Part shown: positions 34,109 to 43,647 of the stretch, piece by piece
Position numbering within the stretch: position 1 is the stretch's first letter
Layout: every line of letters starts with the position of its first letter
From: Acidobacteriota bacterium
Lineage (GTDB): Bacteria; Acidobacteriota; Aminicenantia; Aminicenantales; Saccharicenantaceae
Direction: 5' to 3'
NCBI GenBank assembly: GCA_022711665.1
Contig: JAKLEN010000005.1
Span: 64,261 to 128,260, forward strand
DNA: 64,000 nucleotides
The notes under the pieces: generated by a model
Databases searched by the model: none
The model's input: only the letters and a program-made list of their open reading frames with translations
What the model was told of the DNA's origin: nothing
Position numbers and translations under genes: made by a program

Positions 34109-35095
34109 ATGTCCGCGGAACTTGATGCCGTTTTCCGTCAGATGCTCGCCGACCGGCGCAGCCGGCTCGACCAGGCCGCGTCGACCGGCGCCGATGGCCT
34201 TCGGGTGCAGGCGCTCATCCGCGACGTCGACGACGCGCTGGCCCGCCTGGACGCGGGCGCCTATGGCTTATGCGAAGTCTGCCGCGAGCCCATCGAGACC
34301 GAGCGGCTGATCGCCGACCCCCTGTCCCGCTTCTGCCTGGACCACCTGACTCCCTCGCAGCAGAGGGCCCTCGAGAGCGACCTGGGCCTGGCGGCCAGGA
34401 TCCAGAAGAGCCTGCTGCCCGGGCCGCAGCTGGTCCACAGGGGCTGGGAAGCCGCTTATCATTACCAGCCGGCCGGGCTCGTCAGCGGGGACTACTGCGA
34501 CCTCGTCCCGGCCCCGAACGGCGACCTGTATTTCATCCTGGGCGATGTCGTCGGCAAGGGGGTCGCGGCTTCGATGCTGATGGTCCATCTGCAGGCCATG
34601 TTCAGGACGATGATCCCGATGGGGCTGCCCCTGCGCGAGCTGGTCGAGCACGCCAGCCGGGTCTTTTGCCAGAGCATCCTGCCGAACCATTATGCGACGC
34701 TCGTCTGCGGGCGCGCCGCCGGGTCGGGCGAGGTCGAGATCTGCAATGCCGGGCATCCGCCGCCGCTCCTGATCTCGGAGGCCGGCGTGGCCGAGATCGA
34801 TCCGACGGGGGTCCCAATCGGCGCGTTCTGCGACGCTCCGTTCGCCACGACCCGGCTCCGTTTCGAGCCGGGGCAGGCCCTGCTCCTGTATACCGACGGT
34901 CTCTCTGAAGCCCGCGACGAGGCGGGCCGCATGTACGGCAGCGAACGCGTTCGCGACCTGGCCCTGCGCCGGCCGGGCCGCGCGCCGCGGGAGATCATCG
35001 ATTCCTGCCTGGCTGACCTGGAGGCCTTCCGCCGCGGCGTCCCGACGGGGGACGACCTGACCATCATGGCCATCCGCCGGTCGGCCTCGAGCTGA
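34109..35095 (+). CDS. Zinc finger (TraR/DksA type) fused to SpoIIE/PP2C phosphatase
   Basis: 328 aa. Residues 1-80 are a DksA/TraR-like module: a helical hairpin, then GLCEVC (C55, C58), 17 residues, and FCLDH (C76, with His79 in place of the fourth Cys). Residues ~95-325 are a PPM-type SpoIIE phosphatase: AARIQKSLLPGP, SGDYCDLVPAPNGDLYFILGD, VVGKGVAAS, YTDGLSEARDE and TGDDLTIMAI. Proteins of the second type regulate anti-sigma-factor antagonists. The finger could place it at RNA polymerase, which is inference. GGGAGG precedes the ATG. Confidence 0.88.
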   Translation: MSAELDAVFRQMLADRRSRLDQAASTGADGLRVQALIRDVDDALARLDAGAYGLCEVCREPIETERLIADPLSRFCLDHLTPSQQRALESDLGLAARIQKSLLPGPQLVHRGWEAAYHYQPAGLVSGDYCDLVPAPNGDLYFILGDVVGKGVAASMLMVHLQAMFRTMIPMGLPLRELVEHASRVFCQSILPNHYATLVCGRAAGSGEVEICNAGHPPPLLISEAGVAEIDPTGVPIGAFCDAPFATTRLRFEPGQALLLYTDGLSEARDEAGRMYGSERVRDLALRRPGRAPREIIDSCLADLEAFRRGVPTGDDLTIMAIRRSASS

Positions 35096-35113
35096 CGTCC
35101 GGCCGGTCCGGCC

Positions 35114-35635
35114 TCAGACCCCGAATTTTTTCTTGAGCTCGGCGTCGATGGCCTCGGCCGTCTTGCGGTCGATGCCCCTGGCCTCGGCAGGGCTCTTGGA
35201 CCGGGCCTTGGCCGCGGCGGCGCCCCGCCCGGCGGCTTTCCTGGCCAGGATGAACCCGGACGGCCGGACGACCGCGCCGTGGGCCCGGCAGTTGTTGCCG
35301 ACGAAGTTGTCGTCGGAGACCACGATGACGTCGGACTTCCGGCCCCGGAACTCCCGCACCAGCCGGACGATCTCGGCGTCGCCGCCGTGGGCGGCCAGGG
35401 AATAGACGCAGCGGACGCCGGCCCGCCGCTCGCCGACGCGGCCTCCCGAGCGGTCGAAGTCGCCGTCAAAGACGATGACGCATTCGACGCCCGGGTGCTC
35501 CCGGCTCCATCCGGCCACGCGCAGGGCCAGCTGGTTGCGGGCGTTCTGGAGCCCGTCCGCCAGGCTGGGCTCGAGCTCGGGCAGCCGATGGATGACGTTG
35601 TAGCCGTCGACGAGGAGGAGCCGCCCGGAGGGCAT
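35114..35635 (-). CDS. NYN-domain RNase, YacP family
   Basis: 173 aa. LLVDGYNVIHRLPEL at the N-terminus, ECVIVFDGDFDRSGG and VVSDDNFVGNNCRAHGAVV are the acidic NYN/PIN-like signatures of the YacP group, ribosome-associated endonucleases in Bacillus. The C-terminal tail is Ala/Lys-rich. The start codon overlaps the stop of the ABC ATPase gene by three bases, so it is the last gene of that operon. Confidence 0.85.
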   Translation of the reverse strand: MPSGRLLLVDGYNVIHRLPELEPSLADGLQNARNQLALRVAGWSREHPGVECVIVFDGDFDRSGGRVGERRAGVRCVYSLAAHGGDAEIVRLVREFRGRKSDVIVVSDDNFVGNNCRAHGAVVRPSGFILARKAAGRGAAAAKARSKSPAEARGIDRKTAEAIDAELKKKFGV

Positions 35636-36342
35636 CAGGCCGTCCTTCCGTCCTGGCCGCGGGCCAGGGTGTCGAGGAAGCGCAACTTGGCCGCCTCGCC
35701 GGCCGGCATCTCCTCGTGGAGCGAGGCCGCGCCGTCGTGCACGGTCACGGCCCTGGTCACGAGGCCGGCCAGCGGCTCCAGCGAATGCGAGACGACGACC
35801 ATGGCCGCCCCGGCGGCCGTCCGCTCGCCGAGCCAGCGCAGGACGTCGTCGGCGATCTGCCGGTCGAGCGAGTCGAGCGGCTCGTCCAGGAGGACATGGC
35901 CGGGACGGCCAACGAAGGCCGCGGCGAAGAGGGCCCGCTTCCGCTGTCCGGAGGACAGCTCCCGGACCGAACGGCCGGATTCGGCGGCCAGCCCGAAGCG
36001 CTCGAGGGCTTCGAGGCCCGCCCGCCGCGGCTCGCCCCGGAGACGGCAGACCAGGCGGAGGACGTCGGCCAGGGTGGCGTAAGGCGTGATGTCGGGGAAC
36101 TCGGGGAGATAGGCCAGCCTTCGCCGCGCCTCCACCTCCCGTTTCCAGAGATCGAAGCCGTCGACGAGGATCCGGCCGCTGTCCGGGCGTTCGACGCCGG
36201 CCGCGAGCTTAAGCAGCGTGCTCTTGCCGCAGCCGTTCGGGCCGACGAGAAGCGTCAGGCCGGGGCCGAACGTCAGGCCGGCGTCCTTGAGCACGGGACG
36301 CCCGGGCTCATAGGCGAATGTGACGCCTTCGAAGACCATCAT
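35635..36342 (-). CDS. ABC transporter ATP-binding protein
   Basis: 235 aa from ATG 36342; the frame continues upstream but this start overlaps the permease stop and gives the normal N-terminus. Walker A is VGPNGCGKST, the signature is ELSSGQRKRALFA, Walker B is HVLLDEP, and the H-loop is VVVSHS. It pairs with the membrane protein encoded just upstream, probably as an exporter of the CcmA/ABC-2 type. Substrate unknown. Confidence 0.92.
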   Translation of the reverse strand: MMVFEGVTFAYEPGRPVLKDAGLTFGPGLTLLVGPNGCGKSTLLKLAAGVERPDSGRILVDGFDLWKREVEARRRLAYLPEFPDITPYATLADVLRLVCRLRGEPRRAGLEALERFGLAAESGRSVRELSSGQRKRALFAAAFVGRPGHVLLDEPLDSLDRQIADDVLRWLGERTAAGAAMVVVSHSLEPLAGLVTRAVTVHDGAASLHEEMPAGEAAKLRFLDTLARGQDGRTA

Positions 36343-37589
36343 GGTGAGCTCCAGGAAAGGGGATCGCCGGCGCTCGAATGATGCCGCTCGACCCAGAGGG
36401 TGGGCTTGAACCGCCGTTCGGCGTCCCGGGCCAGGAGGAAGGCGGCGGGCGCCGCGGCGGCCAGGGCGAAGGACGCCGGGGGCAGAAGAGCGAGGGCCAG
36501 CGCCAGGACGACGCCTTCGCCCGCGACCTGGCCGAAAGCCCCGAAAGGACGGTCTCCCGCCTGGCGCATCGCCGCGGCGCCGCGGATCGCGAGCCAGACC
36601 AGCGGGCCCGCGAGATAGACCGCCTCCCGGGCCGGGCGGCCGAACAGAGCCAGGCCGGCGGCCAGCGGCAGGGCCAGGCTGGCGAGAAGACGGGCGTCGT
36701 CCCAAACGCGGGCGGCCGCCGACCGGGGCAGCGAACGCAGCCAGGGCCAGGCCGGGCGGCGCGAGGCCAGGGTGTCCGCGGCGACGGCGATGAATACGGC
36801 CAGGCCCAGCACCAGGCCGGCGAGCGAAACGGTGAAGGCCGGACGCGCCTCGAGGTCGTTGTTCCTCAGAAAAAGCCAACCGGCGCCGAGGACGGCCGCG
36901 GCGGGAAAGTAGGCGATCAGGATCCGGACGCGAACGGCGCGCAGGGCCAGAGCCGGGAAGAATCCTTGGGCGGGGAGACTGCGCCGCGGCCCCCCTCGTC
37001 TCTTCGCCAACTCGCCCCGGCCGGGCCGGGCTATCGGGACGGCCAGGATGACGGCGGCCAGGCCGACGATGGCGGCCTCGCCGGCAAATGAAAGAAAGCA
37101 CGCGGCCAGCGGAACGAGCCGCGCCAGGCGGGGACCCGGGGAGGGGAAACAGGCCAGGCCGGCCGCCGCCGCGCCGACGAGAAGGCCGGCCAGCCGGGCG
37201 GCGATGCGCCACGGGTCGGGGGCCGAGACGACCCCGGCCAATGCGCCCAGCACCAGCAGAGCCGGCGCTTCGGCGACGAGCACCGACAATACGGTGGACA
37301 GCCGCCGCACGCCCGCCCGGGCCGGCAGGGAACGGACCCAGCCGCCGCTCGCGGCCGCGATCCGCGGCACGACGATCCGGGCCAGGGCCACGAGGAGAAG
37401 CGTTCCGATCAGGCCGGACTCTGCCAGGCTGCCCTCGATGAAAAGGATCCTGGCCAGTTCCAGGGAGAAATTCGGCCAGAAAACATAGTAGAAGAAAAGG
37501 CCGGCGGCTAGTACCGGCGCCAGGACGCGCAGGGCCAGACGGGCTCCGACCCGGAGATGGAAGAGAAATAGGGCCGGCTCGGCTTTCAT
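36339..37589 (-). CDS. ABC transporter membrane subunit
   Basis: About 416 aa with roughly ten hydrophobic segments (LAPVLAAGLFFYYVFW, LSVLVAEAPALLVLGALAGVV, PLAAGLALFG and others) and Arg-rich loops. ATG 37589 is chosen over ATG 37598 because a TATAAT at 37604-37599 places transcription near 37590, so the mRNA would be leaderless from 37589; neither ATG has a Shine-Dalgarno. It overlaps the ATPase gene by four bases. No recognisable ABC-2 signature, so the class is inferred from the pairing. Confidence 0.75.
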   Translation of the reverse strand: MKAEPALFLFHLRVGARLALRVLAPVLAAGLFFYYVFWPNFSLELARILFIEGSLAESGLIGTLLLVALARIVVPRIAAASGGWVRSLPARAGVRRLSTVLSVLVAEAPALLVLGALAGVVSAPDPWRIAARLAGLLVGAAAAGLACFPSPGPRLARLVPLAACFLSFAGEAAIVGLAAVILAVPIARPGRGELAKRRGGPRRSLPAQGFFPALALRAVRVRILIAYFPAAAVLGAGWLFLRNNDLEARPAFTVSLAGLVLGLAVFIAVAADTLASRRPAWPWLRSLPRSAAARVWDDARLLASLALPLAAGLALFGRPAREAVYLAGPLVWLAIRGAAAMRQAGDRPFGAFGQVAGEGVVLALALALLPPASFALAAAAPAAFLLARDAERRFKPTLWVERHHSSAGDPLSWSSP

Positions 37590-37659
37590 CCGCGGCATAT
37601 TATACTCATAATACGCCGCGGCGGTCAGCCGGGATTCCCGGCCGGCGCCGATCGCCCGC

Positions 37660-38169
37660 TTATTCGGCCAGCAGGGCGGCCAGCTTGTCCAGGGACTCGT
37701 TCATCCCCCGGCGCGCGCCTTCCATGTCCCGGCCGGGAGGCAGGCCGGCGTGCGTGATTATCAGCCTGGTCTTCCCGGCCCGGTCCTCGAACGTCAGGGT
37801 CATGAGCATCTCCAGCGGGATCTCGGAGTCCAGGCCGTAATGGGAGGCCGGAACGATGGTGCCTTTCTCGTCGGCGAAGCTGTCGGTCACGACCAAACGC
37901 TGGAGGGGCGCGATCTCGCGGTAGAATCCGGTCGACCAGGTGTCCTTGCCCTCCGGCGAGCGCAGGCAAAAGAGATAGGAGCCGCCGATCCGCAGGGAGA
38001 CGCGGGCGACGGGCGCGGTGTAGCCCTTGGGACCCCACCAGCGGGTGATGAGCTCGGGCGTCGTCCAGGCCATCCAGACCTTCTCGCGCGGGGCGTCGAA
38101 TACCCGCTCGATCGTCAGGATCGATTCCGGGGACGGCATGGCCAGGGTCTCGGGACCTTTGCGGTGCAT
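37660..38169 (-). CDS. SRPBCC/AHSA1-family protein
   Basis: 169 aa from ATG 38169, behind GGAGG. The AHSA1 (activator of Hsp90 ATPase-like) pattern is clear: LTIERVFDAPREKVWMAWTTPELITRWWGPKG at residues ~20-50 (quoted motif core FDAPREKVWMAW) and FEDRAGKTRLIITH. These START-like folds bind hydrophobic ligands; bacterial members are often of unknown role. It is monocistronic. Confidence 0.88.
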   Translation of the reverse strand: MHRKGPETLAMPSPESILTIERVFDAPREKVWMAWTTPELITRWWGPKGYTAPVARVSLRIGGSYLFCLRSPEGKDTWSTGFYREIAPLQRLVVTDSFADEKGTIVPASHYGLDSEIPLEMLMTLTFEDRAGKTRLIITHAGLPPGRDMEGARRGMNESLDKLAALLAE

Positions 38170-38393
38170 GATAATCCTCCTTGTTGGCGATATTCGGCGC
38201 CTCTTGAGTGTATGCAGGATACTTGCCAAGCTCGGAGCCTCGGCGGGATCGGGCCGTCCGCCTGTAGAACGAACGCGGCGCCTGGCCCGGGCGGAGGCGG
38301 GCCCCGGCCGAGTCCTGCTGGCCGGGACGCTCATCCCGCCGGGCTGGAACGGATCAGGAGAAGGGTGCTTTCGCTCGGGCCACCAGGGGAGGG

Positions 38394-40319
38394 TCAGGGC
38401 CGCTTGGCCAGGACATGCCGGTCCTCGACGCGCCGGGTATATCCGGTCTTGTCGAAGTATTCGAGTATGGCCTGGGCGTACTTGCGGGAGAGCTCGAGAC
38501 GGTCGCGGAGGCCGGCGATGGTGACGCTGCCGTGGCGCTCGACCAGGCCGGCCACCGCGGTCCGGGCGGCCTCGAGCGTCTCCCGGTGATAGATCACCTT
38601 GGGGGCCAGCCGGACGAGCTCGCCGGAGCGCAGGAGGGCGTTCAGCGCGGGGTTGAAGACGGAGGGGTTCAGGCCGAGACGGAGCCGGACCTGATCCTCG
38701 AGCGGGGCGGCGAACCGGGCCGCCTTGAAGGCCCCTTCGATCCCGGCCCGGAGCGCCGTCTCGGCTGGATCGGTCCTGGGCTCGCGTCCGGCCAGGCCGA
38801 TCTCCGCGCCATGACGGACCAGGACGCCGGCCGCAACCGAGGCGTCGAGGAGGAGCTTGAGCGTCGCCGCGTCGCCCGTTTCGAGGAAGGCCGCCCGCAG
38901 GTCGGAATAGGGCATGGCCGGACGGCAGGGGTTCTTCTCGAAATAGGCCCGGACGGCGGCCAGGAGCCCCTCGGCCAGGCGGTCGTGCCCGGACTTGTGG
39001 AGGAAGCGGCCGGGCGTTTCTCCGGGCAGGGCGACCAGGCGTCCTTCGGCGACAAGGGCGCTGACTGCCTCGGCCACTTCGGATCCGGCCAGGCCGAGCT
39101 TGAGGGCGATGTCGGCGGCGGATTGGGGCCGGCCGGCGGACTGGGCGAACATCTGGTCCACGGCCTGGCGGGTCGTGCCACCGAGCTTCTCCAGGCCCTC
39201 GAGGACCCGGCCGCTGAAGCGCTTGTGCTTCTCGGGCGCGGCGTCGAGGACCCGGCCGCCGCCGATGGTCACGATGGGGGAGAACGACCGGATGACGAAG
39301 CGGTCGCCGGGCAGGGCGACCGTCGGGCGCTCGAGGACGAATTGGACCGGGGCCGAAGCGCCCGGGGCGATCGTCCGGCCGCCGATGATCGCCAGGCGGG
39401 CCATGACCTCGTCGGTTCCGACGTGGAGCCGGACCCGGTCGCGGTGCTTGATCTCGCGGGGGGCGCAGGGCAGGACGTCCAGGCGGGCGTCGAGGCGCGA
39501 CGTCGGCGAGAGGGAGCCGACGGCGGCGGCCACCTGGCCGCGGCGCAGGTCATCCTTGGCCGCGTCCTGGAGATTGAGGGCCGTGCGGCGGCCCAGGCCG
39601 GAGCGGTCGGCCTTCGCGCCGTGGACCTGGACGCCGCGGACGCGCGTTTCCAGCCCCTCCGGGAAGATGGCGATGCGGTCGCCGGCGCCGACCGTGCCGC
39701 CGAGGATCGTGCCGGCCACGACCGTGCCGAAGCCGTGGACGGTGAAGACGCGGTCGATGGGCATGCGGAAGATCCCGTTGTCGGGGCGGACCGGGACGCG
39801 GCGGCCGATCTCCTGGAGGGCGGCCTTGAGGGCGGCGATGCCGCTCCCGGCGAGCGCCGAGACCGGCAGGACGGGCGCGCCGTCCAGGAACGAGCCGGCG
39901 ACGAAGGCCCGGACGGCGGCCGTTACCTCGGCCAGCCGGGCCTCATCGACGAGATCGCACTTCGTCAGGGCGACCAGGCCGTGCCTGACGTCGAGGAGCC
40001 GGAGGATGTCGAAGTGCTCGCGGGTCTGAACGGCGATGCCCTCGTCGGCGGCCACGACGAGCAGGGCGGCGTCGATGTGGCTGGCCCCGGCGGCCATGGT
40101 CTTGACGAACTTCTCGTGGCCGGGGACGTCGATGAAGACGATCTGCTTGGGGTAGTCCGGGTCGTCGAGGAAGACGAAGCCGAGCTCGATAGTCATGCCC
40201 CGGGCCTTCTCCTCGGGCAGGCTGTCGGGGTCGGTCCCGGTCAGGGCCTTGACCAGGGCGCTCTTGCCGTGGTCGATGTGGCCGGCGGTGCCGATGATGA
40301 CATGGTCGGGGCCGGGCAT
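38394..40319 (-). CDS. selB: Selenocysteine-specific elongation factor SelB
   Basis: 641 aa from ATG 40319, two bases behind the selD stop. The GTPase domain has [26 protein letters not shown] and LTKCDL. EF-Tu-like domains 2 and 3 follow, then C-terminal winged helices ([26 protein letters not shown]) that bind the SECIS hairpin. It delivers Sec-tRNA to UGA codons. The length is close to E. coli SelB. It is the last gene of a selA-selD-selB operon. Confidence 0.96.
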   Translation of the reverse strand: MPGPDHVIIGTAGHIDHGKSALVKALTGTDPDSLPEEKARGMTIELGFVFLDDPDYPKQIVFIDVPGHEKFVKTMAAGASHIDAALLVVAADEGIAVQTREHFDILRLLDVRHGLVALTKCDLVDEARLAEVTAAVRAFVAGSFLDGAPVLPVSALAGSGIAALKAALQEIGRRVPVRPDNGIFRMPIDRVFTVHGFGTVVAGTILGGTVGAGDRIAIFPEGLETRVRGVQVHGAKADRSGLGRRTALNLQDAAKDDLRRGQVAAAVGSLSPTSRLDARLDVLPCAPREIKHRDRVRLHVGTDEVMARLAIIGGRTIAPGASAPVQFVLERPTVALPGDRFVIRSFSPIVTIGGGRVLDAAPEKHKRFSGRVLEGLEKLGGTTRQAVDQMFAQSAGRPQSAADIALKLGLAGSEVAEAVSALVAEGRLVALPGETPGRFLHKSGHDRLAEGLLAAVRAYFEKNPCRPAMPYSDLRAAFLETGDAATLKLLLDASVAAGVLVRHGAEIGLAGREPRTDPAETALRAGIEGAFKAARFAAPLEDQVRLRLGLNPSVFNPALNALLRSGELVRLAPKVIYHRETLEAARTAVAGLVERHGSVTIAGLRDRLELSRKYAQAILEYFDKTGYTRRVEDRHVLAKRP

Positions 40320-40321
40320 GG

Positions 40322-41491
40322 TCAGGCGGAGAGGATGATCCGGGCCGGGCCCTTGCGGGCGACGCGGCCGATGACCGAGGCGGACGGGACGCCGGCGCCG
40401 CGGAGGGCGGCCAGGAAGGCCGCGGCCCGCGACTTGCGGACGGCGACGAGCAGGCCGCCGGAGGTCTGGGGATCGTAGAGGAGGGTTTCCTGATCTTCGG
40501 AGGGGGCGCGGCGGCCCTTGGCCCGCCGGACGAAGCGGCCGGCGTATTCGCGGTTGCGCTCGATCGCCCCGGAGACGAGGCCGTCGCGGATGAGGTCGAG
40601 GACGCCGGGGAGAACGGGGATGGCCGGGGCCTCGACGGCGATCTCGACGCCGCTCTGGACGGCCATCTCGGCCAGGTGGCCGGCCAGCCCGAAGCCGGTG
40701 ATATCGGTGGCCGTGGTGACGCGAAAGGCGGGCATGAGCTCGGCGGCGGCCCGGTTGAGGGCGTGCATGGACGCCTCGGCGGCGGCCAGGCCGTCGGCCG
40801 GGGCCCGGCCGAGCTGGCGGGCGAAGCTCAACGTGCCCGTGCCGATGGGCTTGGTCAGGACGAGGATGTCGCCTGGCAGGGCCCGGCTGTTGACGGTCAT
40901 GCGGCGGGGATCGACGACGCCGGTCACGGCGAAGCCGAACTTGATCTCGCGGTCCTTGAGGCTGTGGCCGCCGAGGAGGGCCACGCCGGCTTCGCGCAGT
41001 TTGGCCACGCCGCCCTGGAGCATGCGGTTCATGATCCGCGGCGAAAGGGTCTCGATGGGGAAAGCCGCGATCGAGAGGGCGGTCAGCGGCCGGCCGCCCA
41101 TGGCGTAGATGTCGCTGACGGAATTCGCCGCGGCGATCTCGCCGAAGGCGTAGGGATCGTCGACGACGGGCGTGAAGACGTCGACGGACTGGACGAGGGC
41201 CGTGCGGGGGGTCAGGCGGTAGACGCCGGCGTCGTCGCAGGTCTCGGAGGAGACGAGGACGCGGGGATCGAAGGCGCGCGGCAGGCCGGACAAGGCCCGC
41301 TTGAGGTCCTCCTGGCCGATCTTGGAGGCGCAGCCGGCGTTCTCGACGAGGCTGGTGAGGGGGACATCCTCGGGCGCGTCCTGGAGGCGCTCGCCGGCGC
41401 AGAGGCAGACATTGCGCTTCTTGAAGAGATCGCAGGGGCAGGGGGACTTGGGGTTGCAGATGCAATGGCCGAGCCGGATGGACCGGCCCAT
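40322..41491 (-). CDS. selD: Selenide, water dikinase (selenophosphate synthetase) with Cys-rich N-terminal extension
   Basis: 389 aa from ATG 41491, with GGAGG upstream. It makes selenophosphate from selenide and ATP. The catalytic motif is NAGCASKIG (Cys54, Lys57), in the Cys rather than the Sec form. Further blocks are [39 protein letters not shown] and LLGGHSLKD. Unusually, about 45 residues precede the core and contain six Cys in three pairs: Cys10/12, 18/20 and 29/31 (GHCICN, PCPCD, VCLCAG). This suggests metal or selenium binding and is not part of the ordinary enzyme. Confidence 0.95.
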   Translation of the reverse strand: MGRSIRLGHCICNPKSPCPCDLFKKRNVCLCAGERLQDAPEDVPLTSLVENAGCASKIGQEDLKRALSGLPRAFDPRVLVSSETCDDAGVYRLTPRTALVQSVDVFTPVVDDPYAFGEIAAANSVSDIYAMGGRPLTALSIAAFPIETLSPRIMNRMLQGGVAKLREAGVALLGGHSLKDREIKFGFAVTGVVDPRRMTVNSRALPGDILVLTKPIGTGTLSFARQLGRAPADGLAAAEASMHALNRAAAELMPAFRVTTATDITGFGLAGHLAEMAVQSGVEIAVEAPAIPVLPGVLDLIRDGLVSGAIERNREYAGRFVRRAKGRRAPSEDQETLLYDPQTSGGLLVAVRKSRAAAFLAALRGAGVPSASVIGRVARKGPARIILSA

Positions 41492-41510
41492 GATCCTTTT
41501 CCTCCGGGCG

Positions 41511-41534
41511 AAAAACGGGGACGTTTCCGTTTTT
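41511..41534. repeat. REP-like palindrome between selA and selD
   Basis: AAAAACGG and CCGTTTTT flank an 8-nt loop (GGACGTTT). The GGGGACGTTTCC core resembles that of 53817-53843. The selA stop codon adjoins it. Confidence 0.5.
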
Positions 41535-41535
41535 T

Positions 41536-42954
41536 TCAAGTCAGGGCCTCGCGGACGGCCCGTTCGACGACCGTATCCTCGCCGGGCTGGACCGTCCGGA
41601 GATCCAGCAGGACGGCGCCCTTGTGGATGCGGGCGAAGACGGGGGGAGTCGAGAGGCGCAGGCGGCGGGCCAGCTCTTCGGCGCCGACGGCGCTCGAGCG
41701 GACGCTCAGGACCTTCGTCGGCAGCGTCTCGACAGGGACCGCGCCGCTGCCGACCTCGGAGGCGCCGTCCTCGACGGCTACGGCGGCCGAGGCGGGCAAG
41801 TTCTTGCGGAGCGAGGCGGCCAGGTTCCCGGCCCGGCGGCCGAGCTCGTCGGGCGTCAGGGCGAGCATGCGATAGATGGGATGGACATCTTCGAGCCTGT
41901 CGGGGGCGAGAAAGAGCCTGAGCGTGGCTTCGAGCGCGGCCAGGGTCAGCTTGCCGCAGCGGAAGGCCCGGGCCAGGGGGTTCTTGCGGATCCTGGCGAT
42001 CCAGGCGCTCCCGCCGGCGATGAGACCGCTCTGGGGGCCGCCGATGAGCTTATCGCCGCTGAAGCAGACGACGTCGGCGCCGGCCGTGACGCTGTCCCGG
42101 ACGAGCGGCTCGGCGGCCAGGCCGTAGCGGGCCAGGTCGACCAGGGCGCCGCTGCCGAGGTCGTCGACGACGGGGATGCCGCGGGCCCGGCCGAGGGCGG
42201 CCAGGTCCGCGATGGGCGGCTCCTCGGCGAAGCCGACGATGCGGTAGTTGCTGTGGTGGACGCGCAGGATGGCCCCGGTCGATTCGCCGATGGCGGCCTC
42301 GTAGTCGGACAGGTGGGTTTTGTTGGTCGTGCCGATTTCGCGCAGGGAGGCGCCGCTCATGGCCATGACGTCGGGCAGGCGGAAGGAGCCGCCGATCTCG
42401 ACGAGCTGGCCGCGGGAGACGATGACCTCTTTGCCGCGGGCCAGGGTGTTGAGGATCAGGACCGTGGCGGCCGCGTTGTTGTTGGCGACGGTCGCCGCCT
42501 CGGCCCCGGTGAGCTCGCGGAGGAGCCCTTCGACGTGCCGGTCGCGGGACACGCGCTTGCCCGAGTCGCGATCGAGGGCCAGGGTCGAGTAGCCGGAAGC
42601 GGCGTCGTCCAGGGCCTGGCCGGCGGCGGCGGACAGGACGGCGCGGCCGAGGCCCGAATGCATGATGACGCCCGTGGCGTTGACGGCCGGCGCCAGAGAC
42701 GGGGCGAGCCTGCGCTCGAGACGGGCGCGGACCCGGGGCGCCAGGGCGGCGGGGGAGAGGTCGGGGGCGGTTCCGGAGGCCGGGGCGGGGCCGGCGGCGA
42801 TGGCCCGGCGGATCTCCTCGAGCTCGCCGCGAGCCGCGGCCGCGACCGCTTCGCGGCCGTATCGGTCGAGGAGCGGGGCGGCGGCGGGATCGCCGAGCAG
42901 GGCGTCGAGGGAAGGGATCCGGCGGCAGGCCGCGTTCTTGATCGTTTCGGTCAT
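41536..42954 (-). CDS. selA: L-seryl-tRNA(Sec) selenium transferase SelA
   Basis: 472 aa from ATG 42954. It is PLP-dependent and converts Ser-tRNA(Sec) to Sec-tRNA(Sec) with selenophosphate. Signatures: VNATGVIMHSGLGRA, YSTLALDRDSGKR, VANNNAAATVLILNTL and the PLP lysine in CFSGDKLIGGPQSGLI. An in-frame ATG at 43059 would run into the upstream gene and lacks a site. It is first of the three sel genes; selD follows after 44 bp. Confidence 0.95.
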   Translation of the reverse strand: MTETIKNAACRRIPSLDALLGDPAAAPLLDRYGREAVAAAARGELEEIRRAIAAGPAPASGTAPDLSPAALAPRVRARLERRLAPSLAPAVNATGVIMHSGLGRAVLSAAAGQALDDAASGYSTLALDRDSGKRVSRDRHVEGLLRELTGAEAATVANNNAAATVLILNTLARGKEVIVSRGQLVEIGGSFRLPDVMAMSGASLREIGTTNKTHLSDYEAAIGESTGAILRVHHSNYRIVGFAEEPPIADLAALGRARGIPVVDDLGSGALVDLARYGLAAEPLVRDSVTAGADVVCFSGDKLIGGPQSGLIAGGSAWIARIRKNPLARAFRCGKLTLAALEATLRLFLAPDRLEDVHPIYRMLALTPDELGRRAGNLAASLRKNLPASAAVAVEDGASEVGSGAVPVETLPTKVLSVRSSAVGAEELARRLRLSTPPVFARIHKGAVLLDLRTVQPGEDTVVERAVREALT

Positions 42955-42976
42955 CAGGGCCAGTCCCCGGCGGATC

Positions 42977-43549
42977 CTATTTACGGAGGGCGTTGAAGCG
43001 GATCCGGCCGAAGATCTCAGGGTGGAGGTCGGCGGCGCCGCCGGCGGCCGTGACCGCAACGGCGATCTCGAAGGGCTCTTCCCTGGGAGGCAGGCAGGAC
43101 GCGTCGTTGCAGGCCTGGTAGCCCAGGGCGCCCTTGAGGACCCTGGGACCGGCGGCCAAGCCGCTTTTGGCCTTGACCAGGGCGCCCAGAATGACCTCGC
43201 CTTCGTAAACGACGAGCTCGGCCTCCGAATAGGAGAAGCGGGCCCGGCGGCCCTTGGGATAGGCGATCTCGACGATCTCGAAATCCGTACCGCCGTCGAT
43301 CGTCAGGGTCGTCGGGATCATGAACTCGTCGAGCGGGGCGTTGTCGTTGATGTGGTAGCCGGGCTGGATCCGGAGGACGAGAGCGGCCTGGAAGGTTTCG
43401 CCGGGGCGCACGGCGTCCCGTGACAGGCAGCCTTTGACCTGGACGATCCGGGGCTCGTCCTGGGCGGCCGGAGCGGGGACGGCGAGGAGCGCGGCGATGA
43501 GGGCCGCGAACGGGGCGATCCGGCAGGGGCAACGGCGAAGATGCATCAT
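42977..43549 (-). CDS. Stand-alone DsbD N-terminal (alpha) domain-like secreted protein
   Basis: 190 aa from ATG 43549. A signal peptide (FAALIAALLAVPAPAAQ) is followed by an immunoglobulin-like domain with a Cys pair in ALGYQACNDASCLPP, matching the active region of DsbD-alpha (PF11412). IQPGYHINDNAPLDEFMIPT is also typical. It would pass electrons or correct disulfides in the periplasm. The DsbD membrane part is absent. It lies just upstream of selA with 22 bp between, so it is probably in the sel operon. Confidence 0.78.
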   Translation of the reverse strand: MMHLRRCPCRIAPFAALIAALLAVPAPAAQDEPRIVQVKGCLSRDAVRPGETFQAALVLRIQPGYHINDNAPLDEFMIPTTLTIDGGTDFEIVEIAYPKGRRARFSYSEAELVVYEGEVILGALVKAKSGLAAGPRVLKGALGYQACNDASCLPPREEPFEIAVAVTAAGGAADLHPEIFGRIRFNALRK

Positions 43550-43617
43550 GACGAACCTCTGGTCAATTAGAGTGGTTTTCCCACTCCATGTCAACAGCCT
43601 GAAGACGGGGCCAAAAT

Positions 43618-43640
43618 GAGGGGGTCGAACCGACCCCCTC
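43618..43640 (-). terminator. Intrinsic terminator of the usp gene
   Basis: A perfect 10-bp stem, GAGGGGGTCG/CGACCCCCTC, with a 3-nt loop, followed on the minus strand by ATTTT. It lies 8 bp after the stop of the universal stress protein gene. Confidence 0.8.
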
Positions 43641-43647
43641 CGGATCC

